Source: Aquincola sp.
Lineage (GTDB): Bacteria > Pseudomonadota > Gammaproteobacteria > Burkholderiales > Burkholderiaceae_C
NCBI GenBank assembly: GCA_029884035.1
Contig: JAOUIM010000100.1
Span: forward strand, 1 to 10,371
Length of the DNA stretch: 10,371 bases
Reading direction: 5' to 3'
A model generated the notes under the pieces. It was not told the DNA's origin. It made no database searches and saw nothing but the letters and a program-made list of their open reading frames with translations. Shown piece by piece: positions 5,586 through 10,371 of the stretch. How positions within the stretch are numbered: position 1 is the stretch's first letter; every line of letters starts with the position of its first letter. The translations under genes were made by a program, and so were the position numbers.

Positions 5586-7262
5586 ATGACGGAAAACGCC
5601 CTGACCCAGGTCGGCACGCCCGCACCTGCGGCGCCGCAAGGTGCCGGACTCGATCGCTTCGCCGCGATGCCGGCCGGCGCGAAGTTCAAGCTCGGCCTCG
5701 CGGCGGCAGGCCTCGCCGCCGTGGTGGTCGCGCTGTCGATGTGGAGTTCGCGCGGTGACTACAAGGTGCTGTACGCGAACCTGTCCGAGAAGGACGGCGG
5801 CGCGATCATCGCCCAGCTTTCGCAGATGAACATCCCTTATCGCCACGCCGACGGCGGCAACGCGATCCTCGTGCCGTCGAGCCAGGTGCACGACGCGCGC
5901 CTGAAGCTCGCCTCGGCCGGCCTGCCCAAGGGCAGCGTCGTCGGTTTCGAGCTGATGGACAACGCCAAGTTCGGTCAGACCCAGTTCCAGGAACGCCTGA
6001 CGTTCCAGCGCGGCCTCGAAGGCGAGCTCACGCGCTCGATCCTCGCGCTGGGTGCGGTGCAGGCCGCCCGCGTGCACCTGGCGCTGCCGCAGGCCAACGG
6101 CTTCTTCCGCGAGCAGCAGAAACCGTCGGCCTCGGTGCTCGTGACGCTGCACCCCGGCCGCACGCTCGACCGTGCGCAGATCGCCGGCATCGTGCACCTC
6201 GTCTCCGCCTCGGTGCCCGAACTCACGCCCAAGGCAGTGAGCGTCATCGACCAGACCGGTGCGCTGCTGTCCGGTCCGAGCGAGGCCGCGTCGGGCCAGG
6301 GGCTCGATGCGCAGCAGCTTCAATACCTGCAGCAGATCGAGCAGAGCTACCACAAGCGCGTGGTCGACATCCTCGAGCCGATCGTCGGACGCGACAACCT
6401 GCGCGCCACGATCGTCGCCGAGGTCGACTTCTCGCAGACCGAGTCGACCTCGGAACAGTTCAAGCCGAACCAGGGCAGCGAGCCGGCGGCCGTGCGCAGC
6501 CAGCAGGTCAGCGAATCGGGCGCGGGGGCGCAAGGCGTGCCCTCGGGCGTGCCCGGCGCCGCGTCGAACCAGCCGCCGGTGCCGGCGACCGCGCCGGTCA
6601 CGGGCCCGGCCCAGCCGCTGCAGGCCGCCGCGACCGGAACGGCAGGAGCCAGCGCCCGCCGCGATGCGGTGACCAACTACGAAGTCGACAAGACGGTGCG
6701 CGTGACGCGCAATGCCACCGGCAACGTCAAGCGCCTGAACGCAGCCGTGGTCGTCAACCACCGCGTCACGACGGCGCCCAACGGCAAGACCACGACCACG
6801 CCGCTGTCCAACGACGAAGTCGAGAAGCTCACCGCGCTGGTGCAGGAAGCGATCGGCTTTTCCAAGGAGCGTGGCGACTCGGTCAAGTTGATCAACGTGC
6901 CGTTCAAGACGGAGCCCCTGCTGCCCAAGTCGGCCGACCTGCCGGTGTGGCAACAAGACTGGTTCGCCGACCTGTTGCGCACCGGCGCCACACCGACCGC
7001 ATTGGTGCTCGTCGCGCTGCTGATCATGTTCGGCCTCGTGCGCCCGGCATTCAAGGCCGCGGCGAGCGCGGCACCCGCTGCGGCCAAGGGTGCGCGCCTG
7101 AGCGTCGTCGCCGACGAGCCGGTCGCGCTGCCCGGCAACGCCACGCCGATGCTCGAGGCACCCCGCAATGACCAGCGCCTGGCCGGCGCGCGCGCGATCG
7201 CCAAGGACAACCCGGCGGCGGTGGCCAGCATCGTGCGCGGCTGGGTCAAGGGAGAAGCATGA
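5586..7262 (+). CDS. fliF: Flagellar MS-ring protein FliF
   Basis: FliF forms the membrane-embedded MS ring, the base on which rotor, export gate and rod assemble. From the ATG at 5586 it is 558 aa, normal for the family. It has a first transmembrane helix at about 34-54, then ring-building domains with SLWS-type motifs replaced by DYKVLYANLSEKDGGAIIAQ (58-77), GSVVGFELMD (116-125) and LEGELTRSILALGAVQAARVHLALP (144-168). An Ala/Pro/Gly-rich loop (about 305-360) is the usual variable periplasmic part. The second transmembrane helix is at about 468-486. The cytoplasmic tail ends in NDQRLAGARAIAKDNPAAVASIVRGWV (528-553), the FliG-binding segment. An alternative ATG at 5577 adds three residues, and neither start has an obvious ribosome site. 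The frame is open back to 5457, but those residues look non-coding. Confidence 0.96.
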   Translation: MTENALTQVGTPAPAAPQGAGLDRFAAMPAGAKFKLGLAAAGLAAVVVALSMWSSRGDYKVLYANLSEKDGGAIIAQLSQMNIPYRHADGGNAILVPSSQVHDARLKLASAGLPKGSVVGFELMDNAKFGQTQFQERLTFQRGLEGELTRSILALGAVQAARVHLALPQANGFFREQQKPSASVLVTLHPGRTLDRAQIAGIVHLVSASVPELTPKAVSVIDQTGALLSGPSEAASGQGLDAQQLQYLQQIEQSYHKRVVDILEPIVGRDNLRATIVAEVDFSQTESTSEQFKPNQGSEPAAVRSQQVSESGAGAQGVPSGVPGAASNQPPVPATAPVTGPAQPLQAAATGTAGASARRDAVTNYEVDKTVRVTRNATGNVKRLNAAVVVNHRVTTAPNGKTTTTPLSNDEVEKLTALVQEAIGFSKERGDSVKLINVPFKTEPLLPKSADLPVWQQDWFADLLRTGATPTALVLVALLIMFGLVRPAFKAAASAAPAAAKGARLSVVADEPVALPGNATPMLEAPRNDQRLAGARAIAKDNPAAVASIVRGWVKGEA

Positions 7263-8269
7263 TGAGCGGCGCGCTCGACGAACAAGGCATCGAGGACGCC
7301 GCGATCCTGCTGATGTCGCTCGGAGAGGAAGAGGCCGCGGGCGTGTTCCGGCATCTCGAGCCGAGGGAAGTGCAACGCCTGGGCGAAGCCATCGCGCGCA
7401 TGAAGGCGATCCCGCGCGAGAAGGTCGAGGGCGTGCTCGAACGGTTCACGAACCTGGCCGCCGAGCAGAGCATCCTGGTGCCCGACAGCGGCGAGTACGT
7501 GCGCAGCGTGCTGAACAAGGCGCTCGGCGAGGACAAGGCCAGGCTGCTGATCGACCGCATCGTGCAGGGCAAGGACATCGCAGGCATCGAGAGTCTGAAG
7601 TGGATGGATCCGGGCGCGGTGGCCGAACTGCTGCGCAACGAGCATCCGCAGATCGTCTCGGCGATCCTGGTCCATCTCGACCACGAGCAGGCGAGCCAGA
7701 TCCTCAAGGGCTTCGGCGAGCGCCAGCGCAACGAGGTGCTGATCCGCATCGCCACGCTCGACGGCATCCAGCCCTCGGCGCTGAAAGACCTCGACGAGGT
7801 GCTGTCCAAGGTGCTCGTGGCCGGCGGCGAGACGCGTCGCGCATCGCGGGGCGGCGTGAAGACCGCCGCCGAGATCATCAACCTGCTGGGCGGCTCGGTC
7901 GAGACCTCGGCACTGGACTTCATCCGCGAGGCGGACAACGACCTGGCGCAGAAGATCCTCGACAACATGTTCACCTTCGACGACCTGGAACAACTCGACG
8001 ACCGGGGCTTCCAGGCACTGCTCAAGGAAGTGCAGAGCGAGTCGCTGGTTGTCGCGCTCAAGGGCGCGACCCCCGAATTGCGCGAAAGGATCTTCAAGAA
8101 CATGTCCACCCGCGCGGCCGAAACGCTGCGCGAGGACCTCGAGTCGCGCGGCCCGGTGCGCCTGTCGGAGGTCGAGGCCGAGCAGAAGGAAATGCTCAAG
8201 ACCGTGCGTCGCCTGGTCGACGAGGGACAGATCGTTCTGGGAGGCGGCGGCGATGACGGCTTCGTCTGA
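7259..8269 (+). CDS. fliG: Flagellar motor switch protein FliG
   Basis: FliG mounts on FliF, contacts FliM and receives torque from the MotA stator. The protein is 336 aa. The N-terminal domain (1-110 or so) binds FliF. The middle domain holds the EHPQ motif (128-131) for FliM contact. The C-terminal domain holds the torque helix, with Lys268, Arg285, Asp293 and Arg301 aligning to E. coli Lys264, Arg281, Asp289 and Arg297. The residue aligning to Asp288 is Glu292, a conservative change. A Gly-Gly pair (211-212) lies in the flexible linker region. The start is ATGATGA, overlapping the fliF stop by 4 nt. GGAG (7251-7254) lies 4 nt before the first ATG and 7 nt before the second, so translation may begin one codon later, giving 335 aa. 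Confidence 0.97.
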   Translation: MMSGALDEQGIEDAAILLMSLGEEEAAGVFRHLEPREVQRLGEAIARMKAIPREKVEGVLERFTNLAAEQSILVPDSGEYVRSVLNKALGEDKARLLIDRIVQGKDIAGIESLKWMDPGAVAELLRNEHPQIVSAILVHLDHEQASQILKGFGERQRNEVLIRIATLDGIQPSALKDLDEVLSKVLVAGGETRRASRGGVKTAAEIINLLGGSVETSALDFIREADNDLAQKILDNMFTFDDLEQLDDRGFQALLKEVQSESLVVALKGATPELRERIFKNMSTRAAETLREDLESRGPVRLSEVEAEQKEMLKTVRRLVDEGQIVLGGGGDDGFV

Positions 8270-8948
8270 GCGGGGCGGCACCACCGCGGCAAGCCCCCAC
8301 GCGCGGTTCATCCCGCGCGAGGAGCTTTCGGAATTCTCGAGCTGGCGCCCCGATGCGTTCGGCGACACCGGCGGCGGTGCCGCCTCGCCGGACGACCCGC
8401 GCCGCTCGGCCGCCCAGCAGGCGGCGGTGCAGAGCGCGCGCCAGGCCGGCTACCAGGACGGCTACCGCGACGGACTCGTCGCCCTCGAGAGCTTCAAGCA
8501 GTCGTTCGCCACCCAGATGGCCGCGCAGATCGGCGCGATCGTCGCCGCGTTCGACGCCGAATTCATGCAGCTTGAATCGCAGATCGCCGACACCGTGGCA
8601 CGCACCGCCACGGCGCTGGCGCGCCAGGTCGTACGCAGCGAACTGAGCACGCGGCCCGAGCTCGTGGCCGCGGTGGCCGCGCAGGCGGTCGAGGCGGTGC
8701 TGCTGTCGGCCAAGCACATCCGCCTGCATGTCCATCCCGACGACCAGGCCCTGGTGGCCAGCGGTGCCGACGAGGTGTTGCGCGCGCGCGGCGCCCGGCT
8801 GCTGTCCGACCCGAGGATCTCGCGCGGCGGGTGCGTCGTCGAATCGGAGCTGGGTCGCATCGACGCCGGCATCGAAGCGCGCTGGGCGCAGGCTGCGGCC
8901 GCGCTCGGGCAGCCGCTGCCGCTGGACGACGGCGCGGAAGGGACCTGA
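8253..8948 (+). CDS. fliH: Flagellar export apparatus regulator FliH
   Basis: FliH dimers bind the FliI ATPase, hold it inactive in the cytosol and dock it at the export gate. The protein is 231 aa. The N-terminal RFIPREELSEFSSW motif (18-31) carries a conserved Trp; N-terminal tryptophans of Salmonella FliH bind FlhA. A short glycine-repeat helix, A62-xxx-G66-xxx-G70-xxx-G74, is the FliH GxxxG signature. A long helical dimer segment follows (about 75-130). The C-terminal FliI-binding domain contains IRLHVHPDDQALV (156-168) and DPRISRGGCVVESELGRIDAGIEARW (186-211), as in FliH/YscL/V-ATPase-E relatives. The ATG at 8253 is chosen for GGAGG 5 nt upstream and lies 17 nt inside the end of fliG. 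Reading further upstream in this frame gives only antiphase fliG. Confidence 0.94.
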   Translation: MTASSERGGTTAASPHARFIPREELSEFSSWRPDAFGDTGGGAASPDDPRRSAAQQAAVQSARQAGYQDGYRDGLVALESFKQSFATQMAAQIGAIVAAFDAEFMQLESQIADTVARTATALARQVVRSELSTRPELVAAVAAQAVEAVLLSAKHIRLHVHPDDQALVASGADEVLRARGARLLSDPRISRGGCVVESELGRIDAGIEARWAQAAAALGQPLPLDDGAEGT

Positions 8949-10363
8949 TGCCCCTCACGAGCCCGGGTGCCGCACGCACCGATCGCTGGTCGCGCTTCCT
9001 GCACGACATCCGGCTGTACGCCGAAGTGCCGCTGCCGATCGAGGCGGAAGGCTCGCTCGTGCGCGTGACCGGCCTCGTGCTCGAGGCCGCCGGAGTGCGC
9101 GCACCCGTCGGCACCGTATGCGAGGTCAGCGCTACCGGCCAGCGTTCGGTGCTGGCCGAGGTCGTCGGCTTTCACGGCGACCGCGCCTACCTGATGCCCA
9201 CCGGCGAAGTTCATGGCCTGGCCAGCGGCGCGCGCGTCGTGCCGCGTCCCGCGCCACTCGCGCCGCCGCGCCTGGGCGTCGAGAACCACCTGTGGCGGCG
9301 TCGCGAAGACCGCGGCCTGCACCTGCCGGTGGGCGACGGCCTGCTCGGCCGCGTCGTCGATCCGCACGGCGAACCGATGGACCGCCGCGGCCCGATCGAC
9401 GACGTGCGCGCCGAGCCGATGATCCGGCGCCCGATCAACGCGATGGACCGCGACCCGATCCGCCAGCCGCTGGACACCGGCGTGCGCGCGATCAACGCGA
9501 TGCTCACCGTCGGCCGCGGCCAGCGCATCGGCCTGTTCGCCGGCACCGGCGTGGGCAAGTCGGTCCTGCTGGGCATGATGGCGCGCTACACCGCGGCCGA
9601 TGTCATCGTGGTCGGACTGATCGGCGAGCGCGGCCGTGAAGTCAAGGAATTCGTCGAGGACATCCTCGAGGCCGAGGGCCTGGCGCGCGGCGTGGTCGTG
9701 GCCGCCCCCGCGGACGCGCCGCCACTGGTGCGGATGCAGGGCGCGCATTACGCCACCGCGATCGCCGAGCACTATCGCGACCGCGGCATGCACGTGCTGC
9801 TGCTGATGGATTCGCTGACGCGCTACGCGATGGCGCAGCGCGAGATCGCGCTGGCCATCGGCGAGCCGCCGGCCACCAAGGGCTATCCGCCGAGCTGCTT
9901 CGCCAAGCTGCCACAGCTGGTCGAGCGAAGCGGCAACGGTCGCGACGGCTGCGGCTCGATCACCGCGTTCTATACCGTGCTGTCCGAAGGCGACGACCAG
10001 CAGGACCCGATCGCCGATGCGGCACGCGGCATCCTCGACGGCCACATCGTGCTCAGCCGCGACCTGGCCGAGGCCGGGCACTTCCCGGCAATCGACGTCG
10101 AGAAATCGGTCTCGCGCGTGATGACCGCCGTCACGGCACGCGAGCACCTGACGCATGCGCGCCGGGCGCGCGCGATGCTGGCCAAGCTCAGCAAGGCGCG
10201 CGACCTGATCCAGCTCGGCGCCTACACCCCCGGCCACGACGCCGACCTCGATGCCGCGGTGCGCGCGCGCGACGCGCTGATGCACCTGCTGCAGCAGGAC
10301 ATGCACGAACGCGCCGACCTCGCGTCGAGCCTGCAGCAGCTGGCCGACAGCCTGAGCGCCTGA
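8948..10363 (+). CDS. fliI: Flagellum-specific export ATPase FliI
   Basis: FliI is the hexameric ATPase that promotes export of rod, hook and filament subunits. The protein is 471 aa, near the family norm. The N-terminal hexamerisation beta-barrel domain covers about 20-100. The core ATPase domain has the P-loop GTGVGKS (199-205), LIGERGREVKEF (224-235; inferred catalytic Glu227), HVLLLMDSLTRYAMAQREIA (282-301; Walker B Asp288), GYPPSCFAKLPQLVERSG (312-329) and GDDQQDPIAD (348-357). The C-terminal helical domain follows. These motifs separate it from the F1 ATPase beta subunit and from Rho. The ATG at 8948 shares one base with the fliH stop (TGATG), with AGGGA 4 nt upstream. FliJ would be expected next, beyond the window. 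Confidence 0.97.
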   Translation: MPLTSPGAARTDRWSRFLHDIRLYAEVPLPIEAEGSLVRVTGLVLEAAGVRAPVGTVCEVSATGQRSVLAEVVGFHGDRAYLMPTGEVHGLASGARVVPRPAPLAPPRLGVENHLWRRREDRGLHLPVGDGLLGRVVDPHGEPMDRRGPIDDVRAEPMIRRPINAMDRDPIRQPLDTGVRAINAMLTVGRGQRIGLFAGTGVGKSVLLGMMARYTAADVIVVGLIGERGREVKEFVEDILEAEGLARGVVVAAPADAPPLVRMQGAHYATAIAEHYRDRGMHVLLLMDSLTRYAMAQREIALAIGEPPATKGYPPSCFAKLPQLVERSGNGRDGCGSITAFYTVLSEGDDQQDPIADAARGILDGHIVLSRDLAEAGHFPAIDVEKSVSRVMTAVTAREHLTHARRARAMLAKLSKARDLIQLGAYTPGHDADLDAAVRARDALMHLLQQDMHERADLASSLQQLADSLSA

Positions 10364-10371
10364 AGCTCGCG

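Noticed and set aside
5100..6956. A 618-codon minus-strand frame spanning fliF, the divergent gap and fliE
   Set aside because: It runs through the control region and antiphase through fliE, with no motif; fliE and fliF explain this DNA.
6677..8368. A 563-codon open frame on the minus strand opposite fliF/fliG
   Set aside because: It is antisense to two intact, recognisable genes. The product is low-complexity with no family motif. Long antisense frames are expected in GC-rich coding DNA.
8462..10306. A 614-codon open frame on the minus strand opposite fliH/fliI
   Set aside because: It is a mirror of conserved coding sequence, rich in Arg/Ala/His/Asp with no recognisable domain; a composition artefact.
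1..10371. Mobile elements, CRISPR arrays, tRNA or rRNA genes, defence or other novel systems
   Set aside because: The window is almost fully occupied by ten recognisable flagellar genes; no transposase, spaced direct repeats or RNA-gene signature was seen.

Overview
This window lies inside a flagellar gene cluster of a GC-rich bacterium, probably a betaproteobacterium of the order Burkholderiales. Three things support this: the protein sequences, especially FliI and a FlgJ with a fused muramidase domain; the strong GC bias, seen in long spurious antisense frames; and two spacer elements that resemble mosaic intergenic repeats I recall from that order. The family assignment rests on pattern recognition, not on a search.

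The layout is two oppositely directed blocks that meet at about 5.4-5.6 kb. On the minus strand, read right to left, are fliE (5418-5086), flgG (4950-4168), flgH (4075-3392), flgI (3275-2151), flgJ (2148-1321) and the 5' two-thirds or so of flgK (1253-1, running off the left edge). On the plus strand, read left to right, are fliF (5586-7262), fliG (7259-8269), fliH (8253-8948) and fliI (8948-10363). The last four overlap end to end, as in a translationally coupled operon. The 167-bp gap between fliE and fliF must hold the divergent start signals.

Together the genes build consecutive layers of one machine. FliF is the MS ring, FliG the rotor/switch protein on its cytoplasmic face, and FliH and FliI the export ATPase complex. 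FliE joins the MS ring to the rod. FlgG is the distal rod, FlgI the P ring and FlgH the L ring. FlgJ is the rod cap and peptidoglycan hydrolase, and FlgK is the first hook-filament junction protein.

Every gene looks intact; flgK is simply cut by the window edge. The biology is conventional. The unusual points are in gene arrangement and non-coding DNA. The usual flgB-to-flgL series is interrupted here: flgG is the first flg gene and sits next to fliE, with no flgF or flgF remnant upstream. The flgG-flgH and flgH-flgI spacers carry repeat-like structured sequences. The fliE-fliF gap carries a 6-bp dyad, and the fliE ribosome-binding site sits in a small hairpin loop. I saw no RNA genes, insertion sequences, CRISPR arrays or unknown coding systems. 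No stretch over 300 bases lacks a gene.
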